From contig CACMMX010000007.1 in assembly GCA_902614915.1 (NCBI GenBank), positions 1-64,000 on the forward strand: 64,000 bases of DNA. The letters run 5' to 3'. The notes below the pieces were generated by a model. It worked only from the letters and a program-made list of their open reading frames with translations. It was not told the DNA's origin and ran no database searches. A program made the translations under genes and the position numbers. Within the stretch, counting starts at the first letter, position 1, and each line of letters opens with the position of its first letter. Positions 36,350-45,398 of this stretch are shown here, in pieces. This stretch comes from an uncultured Cryomorphaceae bacterium (GTDB taxonomy: Bacteria > Bacteroidota > Bacteroidia > Flavobacteriales > Schleiferiaceae).

Positions 36350-37639
36350 ATGAGATACCACCAATTAAATAGTCAGCTTTTTGTTGAAAACCGTAAAAAG
36401 TTTACTTCTCTTCTAAAGCGAAATTCATTGGCCATTTTCACTTCGAATGATATTTATCCTTCAAGCGCAGATGGTCACCTCCCCTTTAAGCAGCATAGTG
36501 ATATTCTATATCTCAGTGGGGCAGATCAGGAGGAAAGCATTCTCGTGCTATTTCCCGATGCGCACAAAGAAAGTCTCCGTGAAGTTCTTTTTCTAAAGGA
36601 AACAAATGAGCTTATTGCTGTTTGGGAAGGTGCTAAATTCAGTGAAGAGCAAGTCTTCAATATAAGCGGTATTAAAACAGTGTTTTGGCTGTCCGAATTC
36701 GAGCGTGTATTCAATGAAATGGCGATAAATGCTGAACGAATATATCTAAACGGCAACGAACACACAAGAGCTCGTGTAGAGACTGAATTAAGACAGGATC
36801 GCATGAATACATGGATTAAAGAGCATTACCAGGCACATGAATTTGAGCGAAGTCAACCCATTTTACACCGTATTCGTGGTACAAAAACAATGCTTGAATT
36901 AGAGGTCATGCGCAAGGCTGCGGAGATTACCATAAAAGGCTACAAGCGTATTTTGAAATTCATGAAACCCGGTGTTTGGGAATATGAATTGGAAGCGGAA
37001 TTCATGCATGAATTCTTAATCAACCGCAGTCGTGGATTTGCTTATACCCCAATTATAGCCTCGGGGAATAATGCTAACGTGTTGCATTATATTGAGAATA
37101 ACGACCAATGTAAAGACGGCGATCTTGTCCTTTTTGATGTAGGCGCTGAATATGGAAATTATACGTGTGATGTAACACGTTGTTTTCCAGTAAATGGGAA
37201 ATTCACCAAGCGTCAGACAGAGGTATATAATGCAGTATTGCGGGTTCATGAAGGTGCCATTACACTGCTTCGCCCGGGAATTCTTTTGGATGATTACCAC
37301 AATAAGGTAGGTGATTTGATGACCGATGAGTTATTAAAACTAGGCCTGATTACTAAAAACCAGGTAGCCAATGAAGATCCCGCATGGCCTGCTTATAAAA
37401 AGTACTTTATGCACGGTACAAGTCACTATTTAGGAATAGACGTGCACGATTACGGTTTATGGACCATTCCTGTTGAAGAAGGGATGGTATTCACCGTAGA
37501 ACCTGGTATCTACATTCCTGAAGAAGGTCTTGGAATTCGTATTGAAGACGACATTGTAGTAACCAAGGAAGGACACGAAAATTTGACTCGTGACATTCCG
37601 AAAACAGTGGAAGAAATCGAGACGTTCATGGCACAATAA
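36350..37639 (+). CDS. Xaa-Pro aminopeptidase (M24B)
   Basis: A 429-residue cytoplasmic metallopeptidase that removes N-terminal residues ahead of proline. Residues 1 to about 140 form the AMP_N domain (SNDIYPSSADGHLPFKQHSD). The pita-bread catalytic domain has metal ligands in LFDVGAEYGNYTCDVTRCFP (two Asp), MHGTSHYLGIDVHD (His), VFTVEPGIYIP (Glu) and GIRIEDDIVVT (Glu). Length and motifs are standard for PepP. Its stop TAA shares an A with the start of the downstream alpha/beta hydrolase (TAATG), so the two are coupled. Confidence 0.94.
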   Translation: MRYHQLNSQLFVENRKKFTSLLKRNSLAIFTSNDIYPSSADGHLPFKQHSDILYLSGADQEESILVLFPDAHKESLREVLFLKETNELIAVWEGAKFSEEQVFNISGIKTVFWLSEFERVFNEMAINAERIYLNGNEHTRARVETELRQDRMNTWIKEHYQAHEFERSQPILHRIRGTKTMLELEVMRKAAEITIKGYKRILKFMKPGVWEYELEAEFMHEFLINRSRGFAYTPIIASGNNANVLHYIENNDQCKDGDLVLFDVGAEYGNYTCDVTRCFPVNGKFTKRQTEVYNAVLRVHEGAITLLRPGILLDDYHNKVGDLMTDELLKLGLITKNQVANEDPAWPAYKKYFMHGTSHYLGIDVHDYGLWTIPVEEGMVFTVEPGIYIPEEGLGIRIEDDIVVTKEGHENLTRDIPKTVEEIETFMAQ

Positions 37640-38454
37640 TGTTTTGTATTGAATACAAAGGCGCACTAGTTTATTATCAAATATCGGGAACACCTTCTTT
37701 ATTTCCCCCACTCTTATTGCTGCATGGCTTTCTTGAGGACAGCAGAATGTGGGACGGTATGATTTCTAGTCTTGAATCCAGGGGACTAGTAGTTCGCGTT
37801 GATTTACCCGGACACGGTAAAAGTGGTTGTTTTGATAGTACGCACACCATGGAAGAAATGGCGGCAACAGTCTTTGCAATCATTAAACACCTTGAAATCC
37901 ATAAACCAATTATTCTCGGACACAGTATGGGCGGGTATGTTGCATTAGCTTATGCGCAAAACTATACGCAAATAGGAGGATTGGGATTATTTTTCTCTAC
38001 CCCATACGCGGACAGTGCAGCACGGCAGATGATGCGTGAACGATCAGAAAAACTCGTAACATACCACAAAGAGTCCTTTATAAGAGCCGCTATTACTCAA
38101 CTATTCAGTAAAAATTTAAGACCCATTTATGCTGATAAAATTTCTCAGCAAATTGAATATAGTCTTGAAATAAGTATGAAAGGTATAATTGCAGCAATCA
38201 GAGGTATCAAAATTCGCTCTGATAAAACAAATATTTTGGATCAGCCACCGCATGCATTAAGCCCGAACAAAATTGGTGTTTTTGTTGGTCAGACGGATAC
38301 TATTATCCCATTCGAAAAAACTAAAGAATGGATAGCTCTTCCGGGAATTGGCTTCAATTTTATTTCTCTCCACGGTCACATGGGACATATTTCCGACACT
38401 TTAAATTGTACTAATGCTGTAATCAAATGGTGGTCAATGTTCAAAAAAAACTAA
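37639..38454 (+). CDS. Alpha/beta hydrolase
   Basis: A 271-residue single-domain hydrolase. The oxyanion segment is LLLHGFLEDSRMWDGM, the nucleophile elbow is ILGHSMGGYVAL (Ser), the acid is probably Asp in FVGQTDTIIP, and the catalytic His is in HGHMGHISDT. The fold matches carboxylesterases, haloperoxidase-like and MenH-like enzymes. MenH is conceivable because menB is in the window, but no specific MenH marker was found. It is translationally coupled to the peptidase gene and converges with gdhA. Confidence 0.88.
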   Translation: MFCIEYKGALVYYQISGTPSLFPPLLLLHGFLEDSRMWDGMISSLESRGLVVRVDLPGHGKSGCFDSTHTMEEMAATVFAIIKHLEIHKPIILGHSMGGYVALAYAQNYTQIGGLGLFFSTPYADSAARQMMRERSEKLVTYHKESFIRAAITQLFSKNLRPIYADKISQQIEYSLEISMKGIIAAIRGIKIRSDKTNILDQPPHALSPNKIGVFVGQTDTIIPFEKTKEWIALPGIGFNFISLHGHMGHISDTLNCTNAVIKWWSMFKKN

Positions 38455-38509
38455 GCGAAACTCCGCATAAAGAGACCTGCAATTAAATACTGTACAAACA
38501 AATTTTCGA

Positions 38510-39862
38510 TTACACGACCCCTTGATCTAACATCGCATCGGCAACCTTCACAAATCCAGCAATGTTTGCTCCACTCACATAATCGACGGTTCCATCTTCC
38601 CTAGTACCATATTGCACGCATGCAGCGTGAATGTCCTTCATTATTTTACTTAGATGACCATCCACTTCTTCTCGAGTCCAATTCATCCTTAATGAGTTTT
38701 GACTCATTTCTAATCCTGAAGTGGCTACACCGCCTGCGTTAGAAGCTTTGCCCGGAGCAAATAAAACACTATTACTCTGAAAAATTTCTACTGCCTCAGG
38801 TGTGCATGGCATATTAGCCCCTTCCGCAAGGGCGTTGAGGCCGTTACCCACAAGCGTTTTAGCATCTACCCCGTGCAGCTCGTTCTGAGTAGCACATGGT
38901 AAAGCAACATCCGCCTTTACATTCCAAGGTGTACCTTCTTTAAAAGAAATGTTGTCAAATTCACCAGCTGCTTCATGAATACGGCCCCTACGAACATTTT
39001 TCAAATCCATGATGAATTTCAACTGTTCGCCGCTTAATCCTTCTTCACAGATAATATGACCCGAAGAATCTGACATCGTTATGACCTTTGCACCATAGTC
39101 TTGACATTTCTCAGCAGCGAACTGAGCAACATTCCCAGAACCGGAGATAATTACGCGTTTACCTTCAAAAGTATCTGATTTAGTTGCGAGCATTTCTTTT
39201 GTAAAATACACCGTTCCATAACCTGTTGCCTCTGGTCGTATCAATGAACCTCCCCAGCTAAGACTCTTACCAGTTAATACTCCAGTAAATTCATTGCGAA
39301 GACGCTTATACTGGCCAAACATATAACCAATTTCACGACCTCCTACACCAATATCACCAGCAGGAATATCTGTATTAGGGCCAATATGACGGCTCAATTC
39401 TATCATAAAAGATTGGCAAAATCGCATGACCTCAGCATCTGATTTGCCCTTTGGGTTAAAATTTGCGCCTCCTTTACCGCCACCAAGGGGTAGTGTAGTG
39501 AGGGAGTTTTTGAAAATTTGTTCAAAGCCAAGGAACTTAAGAACACTTAGATTTACCGTAGGATGAAAACGCAATCCACCCTTAAAGGGACCTATTGCGC
39601 TATTAAACTCAACGCGATAACCTTTGTTCACGTGAACATTGCCTTTGTCGTCTGTCCATGGGACGCGGAACATTAATACACGTTCTGGCTCAACGATTCG
39701 TTCCAACAGGCTCTTGCCCTTGTACTTAGTATGGTTTTCTATAAATGGTATGACAGATTCTGCAACCTCAACCACAGACTGCATAAACTCAGGCTCATTA
39801 GGGTTGGCAGCATCCACTTTCTCTACAAAAGCATCTATCTGCGATTTATACGGAATTGACAT
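38510..39862 (-). CDS. gdhA: NADP-specific glutamate dehydrogenase
   Basis: A 450-residue hexameric-type glutamate dehydrogenase that aminates 2-oxoglutarate to glutamate. The catalytic segments are YRVEFNSAIGPFKGGLRF, PLGGGKGGANFNPKGKSD (substrate Lys), the Rossmann loop ISGSGNVAQFAAEK and PCATQNELHG. The motif around the adenine ribose (MSDSSG) fits NADP-type enzymes. It is a monocistronic leftward gene with its own promoter at about 39,896. It ends in convergence with the alpha/beta hydrolase. Confidence 0.96.
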   Translation of the reverse strand: MSIPYKSQIDAFVEKVDAANPNEPEFMQSVVEVAESVIPFIENHTKYKGKSLLERIVEPERVLMFRVPWTDDKGNVHVNKGYRVEFNSAIGPFKGGLRFHPTVNLSVLKFLGFEQIFKNSLTTLPLGGGKGGANFNPKGKSDAEVMRFCQSFMIELSRHIGPNTDIPAGDIGVGGREIGYMFGQYKRLRNEFTGVLTGKSLSWGGSLIRPEATGYGTVYFTKEMLATKSDTFEGKRVIISGSGNVAQFAAEKCQDYGAKVITMSDSSGHIICEEGLSGEQLKFIMDLKNVRRGRIHEAAGEFDNISFKEGTPWNVKADVALPCATQNELHGVDAKTLVGNGLNALAEGANMPCTPEAVEIFQSNSVLFAPGKASNAGGVATSGLEMSQNSLRMNWTREEVDGHLSKIMKDIHAACVQYGTREDGTVDYVSGANIAGFVKVADAMLDQGVV

Positions 39863-39895
39863 AAATGGCTGTTAATTGATGATAGGTTTCTACAA

Positions 39896-39903
39896 CAAAT
39901 GTA
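39896..39903 (-). promoter_or_regulatory. -7 promoter element of gdhA
   Basis: The minus strand reads TACATTTG, an exact TAnnTTTG match 33 bases before the gdhA ATG. The -33 position holds TTT rather than TTG. Confidence 0.5.
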
Positions 39904-40446
39904 GAATAAATGTTTACTCATAAATACTTTGAATCAGTAGTTTTTCGAGCATATGTACATAAGCTCATTCCTTAAACTACTGGGTACTTGATTTGAACTA
40001 AAATAATTTTTAAAATGAGTTAGTTACCTCTAAAAAGTTTATCGCGTTCACAAGAATTAGCCAAGGAATCACATTAAATGAAAGCTACTATCACTCTTGA
40101 CTATATGTTTGTGTTGCTCTATTCTTATAGTTAATAAGCAGCAAAAAAGAGAGCTAAATTTCAAAGGAATGCAAAAGAAGTTATCAACATCATTGAAATG
40201 CGTGATAGCTATGTCTCTCTTGGCTTATAACTTATTCATTTGCTAAATCCGCAATTATTTTATCCTAGCTAAAACTTAATCACTATTTAACTCTAATCAT
40301 CTGATATACAATAGATTTAACCCCCCTATATGCTGATTTGTTTCGATGATATAATGATTTTGAATGTAAGTAGTTTCCTTTAAAAACGGATTATCAAGAG
40401 ATGTGTAATCGCAGTTATTAACATTAACTTTTAAAATTTAACGGCT

Positions 40447-40476
40447 TTGGTATAAAATAATAAAATCTAGTTTTTG
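40447..40476 (+). promoter_or_regulatory. Putative promoter of the SPOR-domain gene
   Basis: TTGG at 40447-40450 and TAGTTTTTG at 40468-40476, with an 18-base spacer, fit the Bacteroidota promoter with one extra T. Transcription would start about 18 bases before the ATG at 40501. Confidence 0.4.
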
Positions 40477-40500
40477 GCACATTATGCATTTTTGTAATTG

Positions 40501-41421
40501 ATGAAGATAGAATCAATTATATCAAAACGCTTACAAAAATCAGGAAAAGCATATTTATCCGGTTGGGGAACTTTTTATTTAAAAAAGCAATCTGTTCGTT
40601 GGGATTATATTACGAATACGGCGTTCCCCGCAGGTTTATATTTACACTTTAATCCTAATCCAGGATCAACTCAAGATTCACTAATTTCTGAAGTAATGAA
40701 TTTAATGGGTGCTTCAATGGACGTTGCTAACCAATGGATTGCCAGAAAAATTAAAGATTGGCAAAATGAAATTGATAACCAAAACGTATTGATTTTACCT
40801 GGCTTAGGTTCATTTTCATCTCTAAATACATTCACTCCTGAAGCTCGGACTTTTGATGCCAAAAGCTTCGGTTTCGTTCCAATTATGATTCATAAACTTG
40901 AGGAACAGCGCGCTTTACAATCTAAGGTTATTGCAAGCTTAAAAATTCCAATTGAGGATACCCAAAATAAATTAAAAACATGGCAACGCGCAGCTGCTGC
41001 AGCAGCTGTTGCGGCATTGTTCAGTTTAGGAGTTATGCAAAGTTCCGTGTCGCAGCAAGTAGCAGGATGGTTCACCCAAATTGAAGAAACCAATTCCTCG
41101 GAGAACCAAAATTCAGAAATTGAGGCTTCTTTTCAAAAGGATTTTAACAGTACGCCTCCTACTCTAACCGAAAAGTCTATACCGGTAAATGAAAAGATTC
41201 ATTCGAAAGGATATAGCATTATTGTTGGCTCTTTTAAAGAAAAAAATAATGCGGACAGGTATGCTGCAGATTTAGCTAACAATGGAATGGAAGTAATTAT
41301 AATTCCTGGCTCCTTGAGAAAAGTTGGAATTGGATATTATAATTCAAGATCGGAGGCACTTAAAGCCATGAATACTATCAAGTCTTCCGTTAATTCACGT
41401 GCTTGGATTTACGCGTACTAA
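40501..41421 (+). CDS. HU-like/SPOR-domain membrane protein
   Basis: A 306-residue protein; the ATG at 40501 is preferred over the TTG just before it. Residues about 1-140 form the paired HU-like (CCDC81-type) domains seen at the N-terminus of Bacteroidota SPOR proteins (SGWGTFYLKKQSVRWDYI, ILPGLGSFSSL). A short hydrophobic segment at about 160-178 (AAAAAVAALFSLGVM) is the single membrane helix. A flexible linker follows. Residues about 235-306 are a SPOR domain (SIIVGSFKEKNNADRYAADL, IGYYNSRSEALKAM), which binds denuded septal peptidoglycan. A septum-localised division or wall-remodelling role is inferred. It precedes a thioesterase gene by 41 bases. Confidence 0.9.
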   Translation: MKIESIISKRLQKSGKAYLSGWGTFYLKKQSVRWDYITNTAFPAGLYLHFNPNPGSTQDSLISEVMNLMGASMDVANQWIARKIKDWQNEIDNQNVLILPGLGSFSSLNTFTPEARTFDAKSFGFVPIMIHKLEEQRALQSKVIASLKIPIEDTQNKLKTWQRAAAAAAVAALFSLGVMQSSVSQQVAGWFTQIEETNSSENQNSEIEASFQKDFNSTPPTLTEKSIPVNEKIHSKGYSIIVGSFKEKNNADRYAADLANNGMEVIIIPGSLRKVGIGYYNSRSEALKAMNTIKSSVNSRAWIYAY

Positions 41422-41462
41422 GCCCGCACAGGCGAGCCTCAAAATAAATCCAATTTATAATC

Positions 41463-41996
41463 ATGAGCACTATAAAACATCCAAAGGATAGTCTAACAGT
41501 CATGACACAAATTGTCATGCCTAATGATACAAACCAGATGAACAACCTCTTTGGAGGGCAACTTTTAAGTTGGATGGACCGCTGCTGTGCAATTGCCGCT
41601 CATAGGCATTGCAAGCATCAAGTGGTTACCTCAACTATAAATAATGTTGCCTTCAAAAATGCCATCCCTCATGGATCTATCGTAACGATTGAAGCCAAAG
41701 TAAGTCGTGCATTTTCATCTTCAATGGAAATCATTGCAGACGTTTTTCTAGAAGAACAGCGACCCAACGGAGCTCGAATTAAAGCAAATGAGGGGATTTT
41801 TACTTTTGTGGCTGTCGATCAATTAGGGAATCCCATTAATGTCCCTAAGATTGAGCCAGAGACAGAACTTGAAACAGAACGTTATGCATCCGCGCTGCGC
41901 AGAAGGCAATTGGCATTGATAATCGCAGGAAAAATGGACCCGGAGGTGGCAACCGAACTTAAGGCTTTGTTCTATCCTGAAGAATCCCAGCAATAA
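41463..41996 (+). CDS. Acyl-CoA thioesterase (hotdog fold)
   Basis: A 177-residue cytoplasmic protein of the YciA/BFIT-like hotdog family that hydrolyses acyl-CoA. The active-site block is MPNDTNQMNNLFGGQLLSWMD, with the key Asn and the GG turn. The central helix is CCAIAAHRHC and the later strand NNVAFKNAIPHGSIVTIEAKV. Substrate chain length is not evident. The 3' end overlaps the convergent glycosyltransferase gene by 38 bases, so their transcripts are complementary at the ends. Confidence 0.92.
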   Translation: MSTIKHPKDSLTVMTQIVMPNDTNQMNNLFGGQLLSWMDRCCAIAAHRHCKHQVVTSTINNVAFKNAIPHGSIVTIEAKVSRAFSSSMEIIADVFLEEQRPNGARIKANEGIFTFVAVDQLGNPINVPKIEPETELETERYASALRRRQLALIIAGKMDPEVATELKALFYPEESQQ

Positions 41997-42897
41997 CGTT
42001 TTGGATTTCATTTACGTCTAGACTCAACATTGGATTAGTTGCATAAAAGGGTACGTTACCGTGCTTGCTCCGTGGTGAAGGCGCACTAGTAATCAAACAA
42101 TGTTGATTTGTTCTAGCCGGCCAAGGTCCAAATCCTAAAGATGGATGCGTAGCTCCCCAGAGGCTAACTAACGGCACACCCATTAAAGCAGCAGCATGCA
42201 TAAATCCGGTATCTCCGCTAACAACCAACTTTGACTCTTGAATAATTGCCATTCCCTCTTCTACCGAAGTTTGCGTTGCATTCTTACATTCTGGAAAAGT
42301 CGCTATGATTTCAAGTGCCGTTTGCTGATCCGCAGGACCGCCTAAAAGGACCGCCTTTTGCTGAGGTAAACTACTAATAATCCGAAGCCATTGTTGTTTA
42401 TTCAATCGTTTTCCAGATTTAGTGCCGCCGATCACTAAAACCGGCTTATCCCTCCAGAGGGCTCGTACCTTAATATTAAATTTTATTTCTTTTGATTTTA
42501 GCACAACACCTGAGGCTTGAGCGTAGCGATGAACAACAGGAGTAAGCGCATAACGCTTATTTTTAGTTACAATCAATAGTACTCTGCGGACATAAGGCTT
42601 TTTGAATGTTTCCGTCGGAATCCCTAGTTTATTGGTAAACCTTTTTGATTGGGCTGTGCCTTGTAAATCAATTGCCCGGTCAAAATTATATACAGATCCA
42701 TGAAGAATTTCTTCCATAGATTCTTCCCAGCATAATACGACATCTATACCATAAAGCAGAAGCGCCGTAGACTTAAAACGACTCTTCACTAAAAGAGTAA
42801 TATGGTGGCCTGCCTCCTTTAATTCGCAAATTACTGGTGCAATAAGTAAAATATCACCTATTGAGGAAAACCGAATAACAAGAAGTCTATTCTTCAT
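41959..42897 (-). CDS. Glycosyltransferase family 9 (heptosyltransferase-like)
   Basis: A 312-residue GT-B enzyme of family GT9. The N-terminal part has LVIRFSSIGDILLIAPVICEL. The nucleotide-sugar-binding C-terminal half has LVIGGTKSGKRLNKQQW, LLGGPADQQTA and VVSGDTGFMHAAALMGVPLVSLWG. GT9 enzymes add heptose or related sugars to the lipopolysaccharide core, complementing the Kdo operon upstream. The donor sugar is not determined. Its start overlaps the DUF6427 gene by four bases (ATGA-type coupling). Confidence 0.92.
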   Translation of the reverse strand: MKNRLLVIRFSSIGDILLIAPVICELKEAGHHITLLVKSRFKSTALLLYGIDVVLCWEESMEEILHGSVYNFDRAIDLQGTAQSKRFTNKLGIPTETFKKPYVRRVLLIVTKNKRYALTPVVHRYAQASGVVLKSKEIKFNIKVRALWRDKPVLVIGGTKSGKRLNKQQWLRIISSLPQQKAVLLGGPADQQTALEIIATFPECKNATQTSVEEGMAIIQESKLVVSGDTGFMHAAALMGVPLVSLWGATHPSLGFGPWPARTNQHCLITSAPSPRSKHGNVPFYATNPMLSLDVNEIQNVIAGILQDRTKP

Positions 42898-43775
42898 ATA
42901 GGAAGTGTAACGTCAAATAACAACAAACTGCTATAAACAACCATAATAAGTGCTATCCCTTCAATGTACCACCTTGGTTTGGTAAAATAAAGAGCATTGG
43001 AAACTTGAAAACTAAGACCTAACATGGCTATAGCAACTGCGATACCCCCAACACCTTGCAATGCGCCAAAGGCCCCTAGGAGAAATAAGAATAACGATAT
43101 TATTGTTCGCCGCTTGTTTTTTTGATTCGCTTTTCTATAAGAATATAGCACTTGATTGAGTGTCAAGATAAAAAGTAAAATTAGCGGAAACCAAATATTG
43201 ATATAAGTGGGATAGTCTGAGAACCATTCAAAGGTAAAATCCACAACTCCATAAGTATTTAAAAAATAAGTTACCAATAAGGGAAAGACTAAACCCGTAA
43301 ACCATTGAAGTAAGAATAACGGTCTCCAATCTATTGTTAGTAGCAAAATCAAGAGGGAACATATTCCAAAGTAATAGCCGTTTCCGTAACCAAAAACTAA
43401 TACTATAGCGATTATACTCGCATGATTCAGCAACCAAACCGGATTCCTTTTCGTTCTGAAGTTTTCTGAGAGTTGCCATTGAATTTCTAGAAGAAAAGAC
43501 CAAATCAAAAGTTCGAATACCTCATAAGATACAGACCATAGAAGGGTGAAAACAGAAAATACAAAATACCTTAAGTTAGTGCTTTTAAAAGCCCATCGTT
43601 CCCTGAACACAACATTTACAAGGCTCCCTGAAACAACCAATAAGGACAATAATAATATAACTTCGATGATCGAATGGTTTCTAGTAAATCCGATTACAAC
43701 GGCAACCGCAACCGAAGTTAGTAATAGCTTGATCCCAGAATAACTATCAATCTTTCGAAATTGGCGAATGAGCAT
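42894..43775 (-). CDS. DUF6427 multi-pass membrane protein
   Basis: A 293-residue protein with about eight to nine hydrophobic helices and short loops, beginning MLIRQFRKIDSYSG. I recognise it as the DUF6427 type of Flavobacteriales membrane proteins, which are of unknown function. Helices contain aromatic clusters (LLWSVSYEVFELLIWSFLLE) but no transporter signature. It is coupled to the downstream GT9 gene and divergent from the DUF6341 gene, with which it usually travels. A role in envelope glycolipid handling is possible from context only. Confidence 0.82.
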   Translation of the reverse strand: MLIRQFRKIDSYSGIKLLLTSVAVAVVIGFTRNHSIIEVILLLSLLVVSGSLVNVVFRERWAFKSTNLRYFVFSVFTLLWSVSYEVFELLIWSFLLEIQWQLSENFRTKRNPVWLLNHASIIAIVLVFGYGNGYYFGICSLLILLLTIDWRPLFLLQWFTGLVFPLLVTYFLNTYGVVDFTFEWFSDYPTYINIWFPLILLFILTLNQVLYSYRKANQKNKRRTIISLFLFLLGAFGALQGVGGIAVAIAMLGLSFQVSNALYFTKPRWYIEGIALIMVVYSSLLLFDVTLPI

Positions 43776-43817
43776 TACTTTTTCTGTATTATTTTAGCGC
43801 ACTTAAACGTTCATGCT

Positions 43818-43985
43818 ATGTTAAGAAATTTCTTTGAAGGGTTGGGAGATTTATTCCAAGCAACTTTTAAAATACTTCCAATTGCAGGTGATATTGTAAA
43901 TAGAATATTTATGCTAATTATTGCAGGCGGACTATTATACTGGGTGATTCAAATGAGAAACCATAAAGCAAATGATGAAGCATAA
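43818..43985 (+). CDS. DUF6341 small membrane protein
   Basis: A 55-residue protein starting at the ATG at 43818; a longer frame from TTG at 43761 would overlap the divergent gene and is not favoured. One amphipathic N-terminal helix (LRNFFEGLGDLFQATFKIL) is followed by a membrane helix (RIFMLIIAGGLLYWVIQM) and a charged tail. It resembles the DUF6341 family found beside DUF6427 and purD in Flavobacteriales. Function is unknown. A bidirectional terminator follows directly. Confidence 0.85.
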   Translation: MLRNFFEGLGDLFQATFKILPIAGDIVNRIFMLIIAGGLLYWVIQMRNHKANDEA

Positions 43986-43998
43986 TGAAAAATGATTT

Positions 43999-44031
43999 AA
44001 AAAAGCCTCGGCAATAGCTGGAGCTTTTTTT
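43999..44031. terminator. Bidirectional terminator between the DUF6341 gene and purD
   Basis: AAAAAAGC at 43999-44006 pairs with GCTTTTTT at 44023-44030. Inner pairing of TC/GA and GGC/GCT closes an AATA loop. The flanking A- and T-runs let it act on both strands between these convergent genes. Confidence 0.75.
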
Positions 44032-44066
44032 ACAAGTACCATATTGATTCGAAAATGAGCTTCAAT

Positions 44067-45338
44067 TTAAAGATCAAAACCAATATCCTTACGATAGTTC
44101 ATTCCCTCAAAGCTTACCTCATTTAAAGCAGCATAACTCTTGGACAAAGCTTCTTCTTTATTTAATCCAAAGCTAGTAAATGCCATCACTCGACCACCTG
44201 AGGTGATTATCTCTTTGAGAAGCCTCGTTCCTGCGTGATAAACGGTTGTCTGATCAAAATCGCGCAACCCATGAATCACTTTTCCTTTTTCATATGAACC
44301 AGGGTAACCACCGCTTACAGCCATTACGGTTGCAGCAGTTTGTGGATTAACGTTAACCTCTATCTCGTTAATTGTGCCGTTATTCATGGCAATAAATAAA
44401 TCGATAATGTCCGTTTCAAGTCGAGGAATAATAACTTCTGTCTCCGGATCACCTAAGCGAACATTGTATTCAATTACCTTCGGACCTCTGTCGGTATTGA
44501 TTAATCCAAAGAATATGAAACCTTGATAGGGTAAATCATCTTTTACCAATCCTTTAATGGTAGGTTCAATTATTTCTTTAATCGTACGATTACGTAGAGC
44601 ATCGTCAAAAAATGGTATAGGACTAATAGCACCCATCCCTCCTGTATTCAACCCCGTATCACCTTCGCCGATTCGCTTATAATCTTTTGCCTCAGGTAAT
44701 AAGGCGTATCCTCCATGACCATCCGCCAATGCAAATAAACTAAACTCTAAACCTGACAAGAATTCTTCTACAACTACACGAGTTGAAGCATCTCCAAACT
44801 TTGCATCAACAAGCATTCTTTTTAGTTCGCCTTTTGCTTCGTTGAGGTCTTCAATAATTAGCACTCCTTTACCAGCGGCCAAACCATCTGCTTTTAAAAC
44901 GTACGGAGGATCCAGCGTTTCTAGAAAAGCTTGACCCTGCTCCAAAGTGTCTTTTGTAAAAGTTTCATAGGCTGCTGTTGGAATTTTGTGACGAAACATG
45001 AACTTCTTAGCAAAGTCTTTGGAGCCCTCCAACTTTGCAGCAGCTTGACGTGGGCCAACGACTATAAGTTCTGTCAATGTTGGATCTGCTTTAAGCCCGT
45101 CGTGAAGTCCCAAAACTAATGGTGCTTCAGGACCAATAACCACTATTCCTATGTCGTTCGCTTTTACAAAAGCTCCGACCTCAAAAGCATCCTCTATGTT
45201 CAAGCTTACATTTTCACCTAAACGAGCCGTGCCAGCATTTCCCGGAGCTATAAATAATTTTTCACAACGATTACTTTGTGATATTTTATGCGATAGCGCA
45301 TGCTCCCGTCCACCGGAGCCTAAAACCAATATATTCAT
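44067..45338 (-). CDS. purD: Phosphoribosylamine-glycine ligase
   Basis: A 423-residue ATP-grasp enzyme (GARS) that joins phosphoribosylamine and glycine in purine synthesis. The start was moved to the ATG at 45338 because MNILVLGSGGREHALSHKI is the canonical PurD N-terminus. Other blocks are VIGPEAPLVLGLHDGLK, LKADGLAAGKGVLI (ATP-grasp) and YNVRLGDPETEVIIPRL. Size is normal. It lies 60 bases after the polyprenyl synthase gene and could be read as the last member of that leftward run. Confidence 0.96.
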   Translation of the reverse strand: MNILVLGSGGREHALSHKISQSNRCEKLFIAPGNAGTARLGENVSLNIEDAFEVGAFVKANDIGIVVIGPEAPLVLGLHDGLKADPTLTELIVVGPRQAAAKLEGSKDFAKKFMFRHKIPTAAYETFTKDTLEQGQAFLETLDPPYVLKADGLAAGKGVLIIEDLNEAKGELKRMLVDAKFGDASTRVVVEEFLSGLEFSLFALADGHGGYALLPEAKDYKRIGEGDTGLNTGGMGAISPIPFFDDALRNRTIKEIIEPTIKGLVKDDLPYQGFIFFGLINTDRGPKVIEYNVRLGDPETEVIIPRLETDIIDLFIAMNNGTINEIEVNVNPQTAATVMAVSGGYPGSYEKGKVIHGLRDFDQTTVYHAGTRLLKEIITSGGRVMAFTSFGLNKEEALSKSYAALNEVSFEGMNYRKDIGFDL

Positions 45339-45398
45339 GACATGGAGATTTGGCGGCAAAAATAACCCGAAATAATGGGTTTATAAAAACCTTTACCA

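Larger units (their letters stand above)
39863..40500. other. 638-base A+T-rich gap
   Basis: No convincing gene is present. The left part carries the gdhA promoter (-7 box at 39896-39903) and the right part the SPOR-gene promoter. In between, 40147-40221 shows three nested complementary segments: AAGAGAG/CTCTCTT, CTA/TAG and ATTTCA/TGAAAT. These could fold as a long stem with internal loops around a 30-base loop. A structured RNA or a gene relic is possible; neither is shown. Confidence 0.5.

Noticed and set aside
43761-43985. Longer 74-codon form of the DUF6341 gene from TTG
   Set aside because: It would overlap the divergent DUF6427 start and adds a stretch absent from the family pattern; the ATG at 43818 fits.
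45339-45359. Upstream start for purD (MPPNLHV extension)
   Set aside because: The canonical PurD N-terminus begins at MNILVLGSGG, so the extension is unlikely to be translated.
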